Shown here: positions 6,633-16,051 of the stretch, in pieces
Position numbering within the stretch: the first letter of the stretch is position 1
How the letters are laid out: the number at the start of each line of letters is the position of its first letter
Source: Bin80 sp965207565
GTDB lineage: Bacteria; Bacteroidota; Rhodothermia; Rhodothermales; Bin80
Assembly (NCBI GenBank): GCA_965207565.1
Contig: CBDBMQ010000009.1
Location: 62,001 to 126,000, forward strand
Length of the DNA stretch: 64,000 bases
Direction: 5' to 3'
Program-made: the position numbers and the translations under genes
Notes under the pieces: model-generated
Databases searched by the model: none
What the model saw: the letters and a program-made list of their open reading frames with translations, nothing else
What the model was told of the DNA's origin: nothing

Positions 6633-7849
6633 TGGTCAAGGTGACGGATCATGACACGAGTCATCAGTTTTACGGAATCGGCCAGTACCTGCTCATCAAT
6701 ATCGAAACGAGCATCATGCAGAGGATAGCTGGTTGATTTGCTGCTGCGTGTCCCAACCCGGATCAACATACCTGGAACACGTTCCAGGTAATTTGCAAAA
6801 TCTTCTGCCCCCATACTGGGTACGCAGATGCCGAGGGCGGCGTTCTCATCGAACAATTCCTGAATACAGGTGCGTACATTTTTGCCAAGGGCAGGGTTAT
6901 TGATCACCGCAGGGAGTCCTTCTACGCGAATGAATTTAATGTCAACGCCATGAATCTCTGCAAAATTTTCTGCAGTACGCTTCATATAGTCCAGTAAAAA
7001 AATGCGATCAGGATCATGGAGACATCGAAGTGCCCCCTCAAACCATGCTTCACTTGGAATGACATTATGGGCCATCCCACCCCCAATCATACACACTGTA
7101 AATATGGATGGATTGCGTGCGTCCGTGATACGTCCGATATACTGATAGTACTGGGACAGCAGTTGGCTTGCAATCCAGATGGTGTCTTTGACCTTGTGAG
7201 GTCGGGCCGAGTGCCCGGTGTTTCGTGCATGGACCTCAACCCGAATGCGTTCGGAAGAAGCAGTGACCTGTCCTTCGGGGACCCCAAATTCTCCAATATC
7301 CAGTGTTGGGTCTACGTGCACGCAATAAAGTGCCTCCAGCGGGTCACATACACCCGCCTTGATCATGGGAACAGAACCACTCGGGTTGCCCTCCTCATTC
7401 GGCTGAAAAAAAATGCGAACCCGACCGTTTAAGCGGGAACGGAGTCGGTGAAGGTTCATTGCGAGCCCGATACCGATAGTGGTATGAGCGTCATGCCCGC
7501 AGGCATGCGTAGCCCCCGCATTCTTTGAAGCGTAGTCGGTTTTTTTCGCATCCTGCAGCTTCAATGCATCAATGTCACACCGAAAGCCGATATGAGGCCC
7601 GGGGTGCAGGCCGTCAATATCCACGAATAATCCTGTCTCGGCATGAGGCCCGGAAACGGTAAGCCCAAGGCTTTCCAGGTGACTCCGGATCAGGTGGCTG
7701 GTAGCGAATTCCTGATAACCAATTTCCGGGTTACGGTGCAGATGCCGACGCAGGTTGATCAGATAATCAACAAAATCATCGGGGAGTTGGCCGTTACGCA
7801 GAGATGCGGAAAAGCGATATGGTGCCGGAACAGCATCATATACAGACAT
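6614..7849 (-). CDS. M20-family amidohydrolase/peptidase, 3' end rewritten by the transposon
   Basis: Zinc-dependent hydrolase of amide bonds in N-acyl amino acids or similar substrates, cytoplasmic. The family markers are RRHLHRNPEIGYQE near the N-terminus, FRCDIDALKL, the metal-binding ATHACGHDAHTT and the catalytic-base motif FQPNEEG. The start is the ATG at 7849; a TTG two codons upstream is also open. The last three residues (REL) and stop come from the transposon inverted repeat. Rejoining across one target duplication gives the end NITP-stop, about the same length, so activity is probably kept. Before insertion the Fe-S carrier gene lay about 60 bp downstream. Confidence 0.9.
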   Translation of the reverse strand: MSVYDAVPAPYRFSASLRNGQLPDDFVDYLINLRRHLHRNPEIGYQEFATSHLIRSHLESLGLTVSGPHAETGLFVDIDGLHPGPHIGFRCDIDALKLQDAKKTDYASKNAGATHACGHDAHTTIGIGLAMNLHRLRSRLNGRVRIFFQPNEEGNPSGSVPMIKAGVCDPLEALYCVHVDPTLDIGEFGVPEGQVTASSERIRVEVHARNTGHSARPHKVKDTIWIASQLLSQYYQYIGRITDARNPSIFTVCMIGGGMAHNVIPSEAWFEGALRCLHDPDRIFLLDYMKRTAENFAEIHGVDIKFIRVEGLPAVINNPALGKNVRTCIQELFDENAALGICVPSMGAEDFANYLERVPGMLIRVGTRSSKSTSYPLHDARFDIDEQVLADSVKLMTRVMIRHLDQNIREL

Positions 7850-7939
7850 ACCCAAAGTGAAAATGATTGTTTGCTAATTGCGAAAGATACGGTTTTAACT
7901 CAGTACTTCATCAGATGAAACATTGGAGCGAAGAGTATA

Positions 7940-8083
7940 ATGTCCAACTATAAGCCAGTGGAGCATCCAGGGCACCGAGCGCTGCATGCTTATTATGGTT
8001 ACTTGGCCAGGAATTTGCAAATGGAACCAAGCCCAAAGGCAGCGACTATCGCAGCATCACCGGCCGGTATCTGCCTCTCCTAA
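7940..8083 (+). CDS. Possible small hypothetical protein
   Basis: An open frame of 47 codons beginning ATG at 7940 (MSNYKPVEHPGHRALHAYYG) in the otherwise empty 200 bp between the M20 gene and rsgA. Its last 27 bases overlap the 3' end of rsgA on the other strand. The composition looks protein-like, but there is no clear ribosome binding site and I do not recognise the product. It may be spurious. Confidence 0.25.
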   Translation: MSNYKPVEHPGHRALHAYYGYLARNLQMEPSPKAATIAASPAGICLS

Positions 8084-8992
8084 ATGAAGTGAGTGCAGGA
8101 TATTCAGATAACTGTCGTAGCGTGCATCACTGATTTTTTGCATCCTTCGAGCATTCTTCACTCCGCAGTTCGGTTCATGGTCATGTGTGCAGGCGGAATA
8201 ATGGCACTTGTCAAGGTGGGGCTTCAGGTCGGGGAAGTAATGCGCCAACTCCCAAGGCTCAATATCCAGCAACCCAAATTCACGTATGCCTGGTGTATCT
8301 GCAACACTTCCACCGCCGGATAGAGGGTACAATGCAGTATGCGCGGTGGTATGGCGACCTTTGTTCGTTTTTTGACTGACGGAGTCCACAGGAACATTGA
8401 TCTCTGGATCAATCGAATTCAGGAGGGAGGACTTTCCAACTCCTGAGGGCCCCAACAATACACTGATCTTGCCCGAAAGCCGGTTGCGCAGCAGGTTCAA
8501 TTTTTTTCGTTTTTTCACGCTGGTGAGTATCGTCTGATATCCCAGTTGCGTGTAGCATGTACGGAGCTCTTTTACGGTGGACAAAAGCTGCGAGGAGGCT
8601 AAGTCTATTTTATTGATGATCAGACCTGCCGGAATATCCTGTGCTTCACAGGCAACCAGTAAACGATCCACCAACCCGGGATTCAATGGGGGTTGCTCTG
8701 CAGCTTGCACAATCCAGATGTAGTCAACATTGGCGATAAGGATCTGACGTTTGCCAACCTTGCGGCCTGCCGCGCGGCGATACAGACAGTTATGTCGCTC
8801 ATCTATTTCAGTAATGAGCCCCGTTCCATCCTCTTGCGCCAGAATACTGACATGATCTCCCACCGCGACAGGCTGCGTCTCATCTCCGTGCATCAGCCGC
8901 ATTCGGCCACGAATACGTGAAGGGATAACACCGGAACCAACCAGAACATCTACCCAGCTTCCTGTAGATCGAATAATTATACCGGTAGGCAT
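8057..8992 (-). CDS. rsgA: Ribosome small subunit-dependent GTPase A
   Basis: Circularly permuted GTPase that acts in late 30S subunit maturation. An N-terminal OB-fold (residues 1-75) is followed by G4 NKID at 127-130, G1 GPSGVGKSSL at 181-190, a G2 region with GRHTT and G3 DTPG at 232-235, in the permuted order typical of RsgA. A C-terminal zinc site uses C263, C268, H270 and C276. Length (311 residues) is normal. It stands alone between the M20 gene and a small acidic protein on the other strand. Confidence 0.96.
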   Translation of the reverse strand: MPTGIIIRSTGSWVDVLVGSGVIPSRIRGRMRLMHGDETQPVAVGDHVSILAQEDGTGLITEIDERHNCLYRRAAGRKVGKRQILIANVDYIWIVQAAEQPPLNPGLVDRLLVACEAQDIPAGLIINKIDLASSQLLSTVKELRTCYTQLGYQTILTSVKKRKKLNLLRNRLSGKISVLLGPSGVGKSSLLNSIDPEINVPVDSVSQKTNKGRHTTAHTALYPLSGGGSVADTPGIREFGLLDIEPWELAHYFPDLKPHLDKCHYSACTHDHEPNCGVKNARRMQKISDARYDSYLNILHSLHLGEADTGR

Positions 8993-9074
8993 TACGTCAA
9001 AGATGGGATGGTTGCAACATGCGCGTTAGCACATTCGTACGAGGGAATAGGCTAATTTACTCCGATCACTCGAA

Positions 9075-9308
9075 ATGGATACTGCACAAGACACAGACCG
9101 CGATCAATTCACGGAGGCAAAAGAGGCATTCAGTGAGTTGGGCCTGGATCAGAAAGCGACATTTTTGGTCACTCAGGCAATGAATACGGCCGTAGAGGCG
9201 GTATCGACCCTGATGGATGTTGTGGCCGAGGAATGCACGGAGTTATTCAGTACTCCAGCGACAGCCAGTGAAGAGGAAAAGGATTCCTCCGCTGACGAGT
9301 CTGCTTAG
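9075..9308 (+). CDS. Small acidic hypothetical protein
   Basis: A 77-residue, strongly acidic protein (MDTAQDTDRDQFTEAKEAF) with a predicted amphipathic helical middle (VTQAMNTAVEAVSTLMDVV) and a tail rich in E, D and S. No known domain is recognised. It is divergent from rsgA and its end overlaps the end of lon by 4 bp on the other strand, which argues for a real, tightly packed gene. Function unknown. Confidence 0.6.
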   Translation: MDTAQDTDRDQFTEAKEAFSELGLDQKATFLVTQAMNTAVEAVSTLMDVVAEECTELFSTPATASEEEKDSSADESA

Positions 9309-11785
9309 GGCGCAGTTGGCTCCTGTGCCATCCCGTTACTGGGAGATGGCGTTGAAAATATCTCTGAAGGATCCTGGATTTGCGTATTGCTCAGGGTAAC
9401 GTCAAGTACTTGGCTCATACGGCGCACATAGCTGATATCAAGTCCTTCCAGTAGATCCGATTTGATGTCTTTGATGTCGTTCTCATTCTTGGCAGGGAGC
9501 AGTACGTGTTTGATGCCCGCCCGTTTTGCCGCCAAGACCTTCTCTTTGATCCCACCAACGGGTAGGACGAGGCCACGGAGTGTGATTTCGCCCGTCATGG
9601 CGAGATCGTGGTGCACTTTCCGTTGTGAGTAGATGGACACCAGCGCGGAGAGTAGTGCAATGCCTGCGCTCGGTCCGTCTTTCGATACAGCGCCCGCAGG
9701 CACATGCACATGCACATCGTAGTACTTGAAGGCACTTTGTGGGATTTCCAGTTCTTCTGCGCGTGACTTGACGTAGCTGAGGGCGGCTTTGGCAGATTCC
9801 TGCATGATGTCGCCCAGGCTGCCAGTCAAGGTAAGTTTACCAGTGCCTCGGGAGATGGACGCTTCTACGAACAGGATTTCACCTCCGGTTGGGGTCCAGG
9901 CAAGACCGGTGGCAACGCCGGGCACCTCTGTCCGTTCGGCAATTTCATTGAAGAATTTACGAGCCCCGAGGTATTCTTCAATATCATCTTTCTCAATATT
10001 TAGAAACTCTACCTCCTTCGTAGCCACTTTTTTGGCAACGCCGCGGGCGACGCTACCAATCGTACGCTCAAGGTTGCGTACGCCGGACTCTCGCGTATAT
10101 CCATCAATGATACAGTATACTGCAGCATTATCAATGGTGAATTGCGTTTCATCCAGTCCATTACGTTCAACTTGACGGGGGATCAGGTAGCCTTGGGCAA
10201 TTGCCAGTTTCTCTTCCTGTGTGTACCCGGATATGTTGATGACTTCCATACGATCCCTCAGTGCTGCGGGGATGGTCTGAAGAGAATTCGCCGTTGCAAT
10301 AAAGAGCACCTTGGAGAGATCATAATCCAACTCCAGATAATGATCATTGAAGGCATTATTCTGCTCTGGATCAAGAACTTCAAGAAGTGCACTGGATGGA
10401 TCTCCCCGGTGGCGATCTCCAACCTTATCAATCTCATCCAACATGAAGACCGGGTTTACAGAACCCGCTTTTTTAAGTCCCTGCAGAATGCGGCCGGGAA
10501 GGGCGCCAATGTAGGTCCGGCGATGTCCACGGATCTCCGCTTCATCATGCACCCCACCGAGGCTCATTCGAACAAATTTACGATCCAGTGCACGAGCGAT
10601 ACTCTTGCCCAGACTCGTCTTTCCAACTCCGGGAGGGCCATAGAAGCACAGAATAGGAGCTTTCATATCTCCTTTGAGCTTGAGGACCGCTAAGTACTCA
10701 ATGATTCGTTTTTTGACTTTCTCAAGTCCGTGGTGATCTTCGTCCAAAATCTTCTCGGCGCGTTCAATATCCAGTTGATCTTCTGTGAACTCCGTCCATG
10801 GGAGGTCAAGAATCCAATCAATGTAGTTGCGTGTGACCGCATAGTCTGGCAAGGATGGATTGGTGCGCTCAAGCTTTTTCATCTCCTTTTCAAACGTCTT
10901 CGTGACGTGCTCGGGGAGTTGTTTTTCTTCAGCCCGTTCCCGCAATGCGTCATGTTCATTGGACTCATTCCCTTCCCCCAGCTCATTCTGAATGATTTTC
11001 ATCTGCTGTCTGAGGAAGAACTCTCGCTGTTGCTGATTCACATCATTCTTCATTCGTGAGCGAAGTTCATCGGAGAGTTGCAAGATCTGGATTTCTTTAT
11101 TTAGATGCTCAATCAGAAGCCGCCCCCTCTCTCCTAGTGACATTGTTTCCAGCAGCAGTTGTTTTTCCTGAACATCAATCTGCAGATTGGAGGCAATAAA
11201 ATGGATCAGGAATGGGAAAGAGTCAATATTTTCGATGGCTTCAATGGCCTCATTGGGAAGATTTGGTGAGAGGTTTACCATCTCACAGGCGGACTCCTTG
11301 ATTGAATGCATGAGGGCCCGTTCCTCCACATCATTATCAATCCCCCCTTCTTCATCCAGCACTTCAATACGTGCTTTGAAATAAGGCTTAGATTGTGTGA
11401 ACTCCTCTACCCTGAATCGTTGCTTGCCCTGAATGATGATGCTCTTTGTGCCATCCGGCATCTTCAGCAATTTCAATATTTTTGCCACGGTCCCCACCTC
11501 ATACAGATCACCGGGCTCCGGTTCATCCATTTTCCGTTCGCGCTGGGAGATCACCCCCACCAGGTTATTTTCCTTTGCAACCTGGCGTACCAGCTTAATA
11601 GACGCTTCACGTCCCACCGTAATCGGCAACATGATTTCGGGGAAAAGAACCGTGTTCCGCAGAGCGAGAATGGGTAATTCTTCAGGCACGGTCACGGTGT
11701 CCTCGTCCTCTTCAATAGTGGAAGAGGGGAGGATGATTTGTTCAGGCGATTCCTCTGAGGATAGTACTTGAGGCCAAGTATTCAT
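9305..11785 (-). CDS. lon: ATP-dependent protease Lon
   Basis: Homohexameric AAA+ protease that degrades misfolded and regulatory proteins in the cytoplasm. The 826 residues show the LON substrate-binding domain (PILALRNTVLFPE), a coiled-coil middle region, the AAA+ module with Walker A GPPGVGKTS near residue 383, and the protease domain with the serine of KDGPSAG near residue 703 and the lysine of GGIKEKVLAAKRAG near residue 745. The N-terminal ~30 residues are an acidic extension. It is monocistronic, with 156 bp to the divergent cysteine/cystathionine synthase gene. Confidence 0.97.
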   Translation of the reverse strand: MNTWPQVLSSEESPEQIILPSSTIEEDEDTVTVPEELPILALRNTVLFPEIMLPITVGREASIKLVRQVAKENNLVGVISQRERKMDEPEPGDLYEVGTVAKILKLLKMPDGTKSIIIQGKQRFRVEEFTQSKPYFKARIEVLDEEGGIDNDVEERALMHSIKESACEMVNLSPNLPNEAIEAIENIDSFPFLIHFIASNLQIDVQEKQLLLETMSLGERGRLLIEHLNKEIQILQLSDELRSRMKNDVNQQQREFFLRQQMKIIQNELGEGNESNEHDALRERAEEKQLPEHVTKTFEKEMKKLERTNPSLPDYAVTRNYIDWILDLPWTEFTEDQLDIERAEKILDEDHHGLEKVKKRIIEYLAVLKLKGDMKAPILCFYGPPGVGKTSLGKSIARALDRKFVRMSLGGVHDEAEIRGHRRTYIGALPGRILQGLKKAGSVNPVFMLDEIDKVGDRHRGDPSSALLEVLDPEQNNAFNDHYLELDYDLSKVLFIATANSLQTIPAALRDRMEVINISGYTQEEKLAIAQGYLIPRQVERNGLDETQFTIDNAAVYCIIDGYTRESGVRNLERTIGSVARGVAKKVATKEVEFLNIEKDDIEEYLGARKFFNEIAERTEVPGVATGLAWTPTGGEILFVEASISRGTGKLTLTGSLGDIMQESAKAALSYVKSRAEELEIPQSAFKYYDVHVHVPAGAVSKDGPSAGIALLSALVSIYSQRKVHHDLAMTGEITLRGLVLPVGGIKEKVLAAKRAGIKHVLLPAKNENDIKDIKSDLLEGLDISYVRRMSQVLDVTLSNTQIQDPSEIFSTPSPSNGMAQEPTAP

Positions 11786-11941
11786 GGAGAGTGAAATAAT
11801 TATAGGATAATCGGGAAAGTGTCAAAAATTAGGCCAATCCATGAATAGGTGACAAAGTGTCCATAAAAAAGTTATCCGAGCTGGTAATCATTTGGGCTGT
11901 GTTCTCGTTAAACATCACCCAACTGGCAAAAAGAAAAGATA

Positions 11942-12928
11942 ATGTGGCATCAGAACATCATTGATACCATCGGTAATACACCGCTCGTACAATTGAACCG
12001 GTTGACGGAAGATATGCCATGTCCGGTTTTAGTTAAATTAGAGATATTCAATCCAGGTGGTTCGGTGAAGGATCGCATTGGTCACGCGATGATCCAGGCG
12101 GCAGAAGAGTCCGGTCAACTCAAGCCAGACGGCGTTATCGTTGAAGCTACAAGCGGGAATACCGGTACCGGTATCGTGCAGGCCGCAAGAATAAAAGGCT
12201 ATCGCTGCATTTTTACGGCAACGGAGAAGGTCAGCAAGGAGAAGCGAGATCTTCTCACAGCCTATGGGGCGGAATTGATATTATGTCCAACTGATGTCGC
12301 TCCAGAAGACCCACGCTCATATTATAGTATGGCAGAAAAAATTGCCGAAGAGACCCCGGGAGCCATCTACCTCAATCAATACTTCAACGAAGCAAATGTG
12401 CAGGCACACTATAAGACCACCGGCCCCGAAATCTGGCAGCAGACCAAGGGACAAGTGACGCATTTTTTTGCGACTGCGAGCACTGGAGGTACCATATCTG
12501 GCAGTGCCATGTACTTGAAAGGGAGGAATGCAGATATTCGTGTGATTGGGGTTGACTGCTACGGTTCTTCATATTTTAAGTACTTCCACGAGGGTATTAT
12601 TGACCCCGATGAGATCTATTCACATCAAATTGAAGGATCGGGCAAAGAGTATCTGGCAGGGAATATGCACATGGAACTGCTTAACGACTATACGCGAGCC
12701 AGTGACCAGGATGCAATGGAGATGGCGCGAAGGCTGGCAAAAGAAGAGAGTATATTTGCAGGGCAGTCGAGTGGGTTAGCCCTGGCTGGCGCCCTTCAGT
12801 GGCTTGAACAACATCGTCATGAAATCAGTCAAAGCTCGTTGGTGGTCGTTTTACTACCTGATTCCGGTATGAAGTACATCAGCAAGACGTACAACGATGA
12901 CTGGATGAAGGATAATAATTTCATCTGA
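11942..12928 (+). CDS. PLP-dependent cystathionine beta-synthase / cysteine synthase family enzyme
   Basis: Fold-type II PLP enzyme that replaces the beta substituent of serine or O-acetylserine. PLP lysine lies in GGSVKDRIG (residue ~43), the substrate loop is TSGNTG and the phosphate-binding loop is STGGTISG. The C-terminal segment DSGMKYISKTYNDDWM resembles the catalytic domain of cystathionine beta-synthases more than CysK. There are no CBS regulatory domains (328 residues). CysK cannot be excluded without phylogeny. A DUF3467 gene follows after 19 bp and is likely cotranscribed. Confidence 0.85.
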   Translation: MWHQNIIDTIGNTPLVQLNRLTEDMPCPVLVKLEIFNPGGSVKDRIGHAMIQAAEESGQLKPDGVIVEATSGNTGTGIVQAARIKGYRCIFTATEKVSKEKRDLLTAYGAELILCPTDVAPEDPRSYYSMAEKIAEETPGAIYLNQYFNEANVQAHYKTTGPEIWQQTKGQVTHFFATASTGGTISGSAMYLKGRNADIRVIGVDCYGSSYFKYFHEGIIDPDEIYSHQIEGSGKEYLAGNMHMELLNDYTRASDQDAMEMARRLAKEESIFAGQSSGLALAGALQWLEQHRHEISQSSLVVVLLPDSGMKYISKTYNDDWMKDNNFI

Positions 12929-12947
12929 TTCACAGGATCGCGACATT

Positions 12948-13277
12948 ATGGAACACGAAAATACAGAAATGGAAGAGACAGACTCAAAGCTCAATATTGA
13001 GTTGAGTGAGCAGATGGCGGAGGGTGAATACTCTAACCTGGTGATGATTGGTCACTCACGGGAGGAGTTTATCTTGGACTTTATCCGTGTAATGCCCGGT
13101 GTTCCGGCAGCACGGGTCAAAAGTCGGATTATTATCACTCCAAGGCATGCCAAGCGGTTTTTGCGTGCGCTGGCTGAAAATATTGACCGATTTGAGGATG
13201 CGAACGGGCCTATTTCGGACAGCGATAGCCCGGATCTCTCCGTGCAGTTCGGTGGGGGGGTATTAGGTGAGGCGTAA
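12948..13277 (+). CDS. DUF3467 family protein
   Basis: A 109-residue protein with an acidic N-terminus and the DUF3467 core: EYSNLVMIGHSREEFILDF, then RVKSRIIITPRHAKRFLRAL, then NIDRFE. The family is common in Bacteroidota and its role is unknown. The gene follows the beta-synthase by 19 bp and its end abuts the convergent lptG end, leaving no room for a terminator between them. Confidence 0.85.
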   Translation: MEHENTEMEETDSKLNIELSEQMAEGEYSNLVMIGHSREEFILDFIRVMPGVPAARVKSRIIITPRHAKRFLRALAENIDRFEDANGPISDSDSPDLSVQFGGGVLGEA

Positions 13278-14360
13278 CTACTTGCGTGCCATCACCAGTG
13301 CGACCAGGGCCCCAATCAAGAACGCGGTATGAGGCAGGACGACTGCGAAGAGGGGAGACAAATCCTCTGTATACCCAAAGGGTTCAGTGAGCTTCTGAGC
13401 TGCGAGGTAGACAAAAGCCACCAGCAAGCCAATCCCTATTTGCACGGTCTGTCCGCCACGCCGCCTTCTGCATGCCAAGGGAAGTGCAATCAGCATGACG
13501 ATCAGATTGGCAAAGGGGTAGGCATATTTGGAATAATATCCAACCATATCACGACCAGTATCAGCCAAGCCACTGCGTCTTAGCGCATCCACATAATCGG
13601 CAGCGACCGGGATCGTCATTGATTCAATGTCCCTCTCTGTGCGTGCAAGATCTCTGGGCAGCACCTGTAGGACCGTATCAAGGGGAGCAACAATTCGGCG
13701 CTTCTCATGGTCGGAGTCAAAGGTCCTCACCGTAGCGTAGGTGAAATGCCAGAGTGAATCATGCCACACCATCTGCTGTCCATCCACACGTTCGAGGAGC
13801 GTGCCATCCGAATTAAATCGTTGTAGCTGAACACGATGAGCAGTACCAGTACGACGGTCAAAATATCCCACCGTGACGATGCTGGTCGGGTCGTTACGAC
13901 GGTGAATTTCGCTCACGTAGATGTGCTGTGCCCTGCTGTGGATGTACAGTTGATCGTAGGCGAGTACGGTTTGGTTGGTGCGTGGTGCAATCCATCCTCC
14001 GGCAAAAAACATGATCGCACTCACGAAAATGCCAACAATAACATAAGGGATAACCAAGCGTTGGAGCGCAATGCCACTGGTCTGTAGCGCAATGACCTGC
14101 AGGGACTGCGCAAGTCGGCTTGTCGTAAAGATGGCAGCCAAAAATAGGGCCAGTGGGGAGACCTGCAGGATAATGTTCGGGATAAAACTGGGATAGTAAA
14201 TCAGATAGATTTTCCGCATGGACGCGTTTCGGTCCAGAAAATCATCAATGTGCTCCAAATAGTGGATCAGGATAAAGAAGATGACCAGTACCACGATCAG
14301 GAATGTGTACGCGAGTAGCGTCCGTGTGATAACATGGCGGTCCATGGTCGTCAAAGCCAT
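13278..14360 (-). CDS. LptF/LptG family lipopolysaccharide export permease
   Basis: Inner-membrane subunit of the Lpt machine that extracts lipopolysaccharide and drives it to the outer membrane. Helices are visible at about residues 10-33, 50-75 and 100-125; a large periplasmic beta-jellyroll region follows (~130-265), then three helices near the C-terminus (ANLIVMLIALPLACRRRRGG, IGLLVAFVYLAAQKL, FAVVLPHTAFLIGALVAL). This order fits YjgP/YjgQ proteins. The gene is separate from the lptD-like gene at 16 kb but acts in the same pathway. Confidence 0.88.
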   Translation of the reverse strand: MALTTMDRHVITRTLLAYTFLIVVLVIFFILIHYLEHIDDFLDRNASMRKIYLIYYPSFIPNIILQVSPLALFLAAIFTTSRLAQSLQVIALQTSGIALQRLVIPYVIVGIFVSAIMFFAGGWIAPRTNQTVLAYDQLYIHSRAQHIYVSEIHRRNDPTSIVTVGYFDRRTGTAHRVQLQRFNSDGTLLERVDGQQMVWHDSLWHFTYATVRTFDSDHEKRRIVAPLDTVLQVLPRDLARTERDIESMTIPVAADYVDALRRSGLADTGRDMVGYYSKYAYPFANLIVMLIALPLACRRRRGGQTVQIGIGLLVAFVYLAAQKLTEPFGYTEDLSPLFAVVLPHTAFLIGALVALVMARK

Positions 14361-14437
14361 AGGATCATACCGTTTGGAAGTCTGAACAATCAGGCCTTAA
14401 CTGTGTACCCTGCCTCACGCGAATCGTTCTACAACTC

Positions 14438-15611
14438 ATGAAAGTTCACGAATATCAAGGAAAGGAAATTCTCGAAAAATATGGCGTTGCTATGCAGCCG
14501 GGGGAGGTTGCTTCAACGGTTGATGAAGCGGTATCTGCAGCTAAAGATATGATACCGGTTCATGGTGATCTGTTTGTAATCAAGGCTCAAATTCACGCGG
14601 GCGGACGAGGCAAGGGGGAGGAGTGAAGCTGGCGCAGGGACTGGATGCAGTTGAAGAGGTTGCAGGGAAAATTCTCGGGATGAATCTGGTCACGCACCAA
14701 ACAGGACCCGAAGGACAACTGGTCCGCAAAGTCCTTATCGCACCTGCAGTGAATATTGCAAAGGAATACTATATCGGGGTCACGCTTGATCGTGCTCGCA
14801 GTCAACATGTCATCATGGCATCGACCGAAGGTGGTGTCGAAATAGAGAAAGTGGCTGCCGAAACGCCAGAGAAGATTCCTCAAGGTCTGGGCGGATGAGG
14901 CATATGGACTGCAGGCATTTCAGGCCCGTGAGTTGGCATATGGGCTTGGGTTCGAGGGGAAAACAGCACGACAGGCAGCCAACTTCATCATGGCACTCTT
15001 TCAAGCATACATGGGGGTTGATGCATCATTGGCGGAAATCAACCCACTCGTGCTCACCGAAGAAGGGGAGGTCGTTGCAATTGATGCCAAGCTCAATCTG
15101 GATGATAACGCTCTGTACCGCCATAAAGACCTGGCAGAGCTTAGAGATTTGTATGAAGAAGATCCTTTGGAAGTGGAAGCCCATGCATCAAATCTGAATT
15201 ATGTGAAACTTGACGGGAATGTGGGATGCATGGTCAATGGAGCGGGGCTGGCCATGGCCACGATGGATATCATTAAACTGGCTGGCGGCAATCCAGCCAA
15301 TTTTTTGGATGTAGGAGGAACTGCAAGTGCAGAGACGGTTGAGGCAGGATTTCGAATTATCCTGAAGGATCCGAATGTAAAAAGCAGTACTTGTAAATAT
15401 CTTTGGGGGGATTGTGCGTTGTGACCGGGTTGCCCGGGGGGTGGTTGAGGCGGCAAAAAATGTTGGCATTGAGGTTCCGCTGATTGTACGGTTACAGGGC
15501 ACGAACGCGTTACAGGGACAGGCGGTGCTGCAGGAGAGTGGTATTGCACTCGAATCGGCCGTATTATTTGAGCAGGCCGCAGAGAAAGTAGGTAAGGCGC
15601 TTGCCGCCTGA
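14438..15611 (+). pseudogene. sucC: Succinate-CoA ligase (ADP-forming) beta subunit, split by three single-base indels
   Basis: Homology runs through the whole stretch: MKVHEYQGKEILEKYGV at the start, the ATP-grasp loop, GGNPANFLDVGG, and IFGGIVRCDR near the end. Three frame changes break it. One G is missing from the G run at 14614-14618 (restoring GKGGGVKLAQ). One base too many lies near 14876-14881 (restoring KI-LKVWADEAYGL). One A too many lies in 15379-15383 (restoring VKAVLVNIFGG). Without them the protein would be about 390 residues, normal for SucC. The gene is central to the TCA cycle and no second copy is in the window, so assembly error is more likely than true loss. sucD is not adjacent. 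Confidence 0.9.
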
Positions 15612-15620
15612 GGGATCAGA

Positions 15621-16032
15621 ATGAACCAGGCACAAACATTGGATGCCCTTGAGATCAGAGAAGGTCTGGAGGGGCTTTCGCCGCAGTTGATCCGTATTCT
15701 TTATCGGCGGGCACCGTTACATCGGCCGGTTTCAGATCCACAGCGCCTGTGGGCAATGTTTGAAAATGCCTCTCTTGTGGTCACTGCATGGAAGGTGGGA
15801 CGCCTTGTAGGGATTGCACGCGTGCTTACGGACGGGGTCGTGTACAGCTACCTGTGTGATTTAGCGGTCGAGCCAGATGTGCAGGGGTTGGGGATTGGGA
15901 AACGCCTGATGCGACACGTCCAGGATCGCTGCAAAGGGACGGAGTTGGTTCTTCGCAGCACACTGGGACGTTTTCCATAAGCACGAAGGGTTGAAGGCGG
16001 TTGAAGATGCCTGGGTCGTGGATCCCCGTTAG
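15621..16032 (+). pseudogene. GNAT family N-acetyltransferase, frameshifted near the C-terminus
   Basis: Acetyl-CoA-dependent acetyltransferase of the small GNAT type. The acetyl-CoA loop is visible as VEPDVQGLGIGKRLM, preceded by the strand GIARVLTDGVVYSYLCDLAV. The open frame stops at 15980, but the neighbouring frame continues with FHKHEGLKAVEDAWVV and a stop at 16032, the usual C-terminal part. One G too many in GGG at 15965-15967 explains it. The gene follows sucC by 9 bp. The substrate is unknown. Confidence 0.8.
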
Positions 16033-16051
16033 AGTCTGCGTTCTCAACGAA

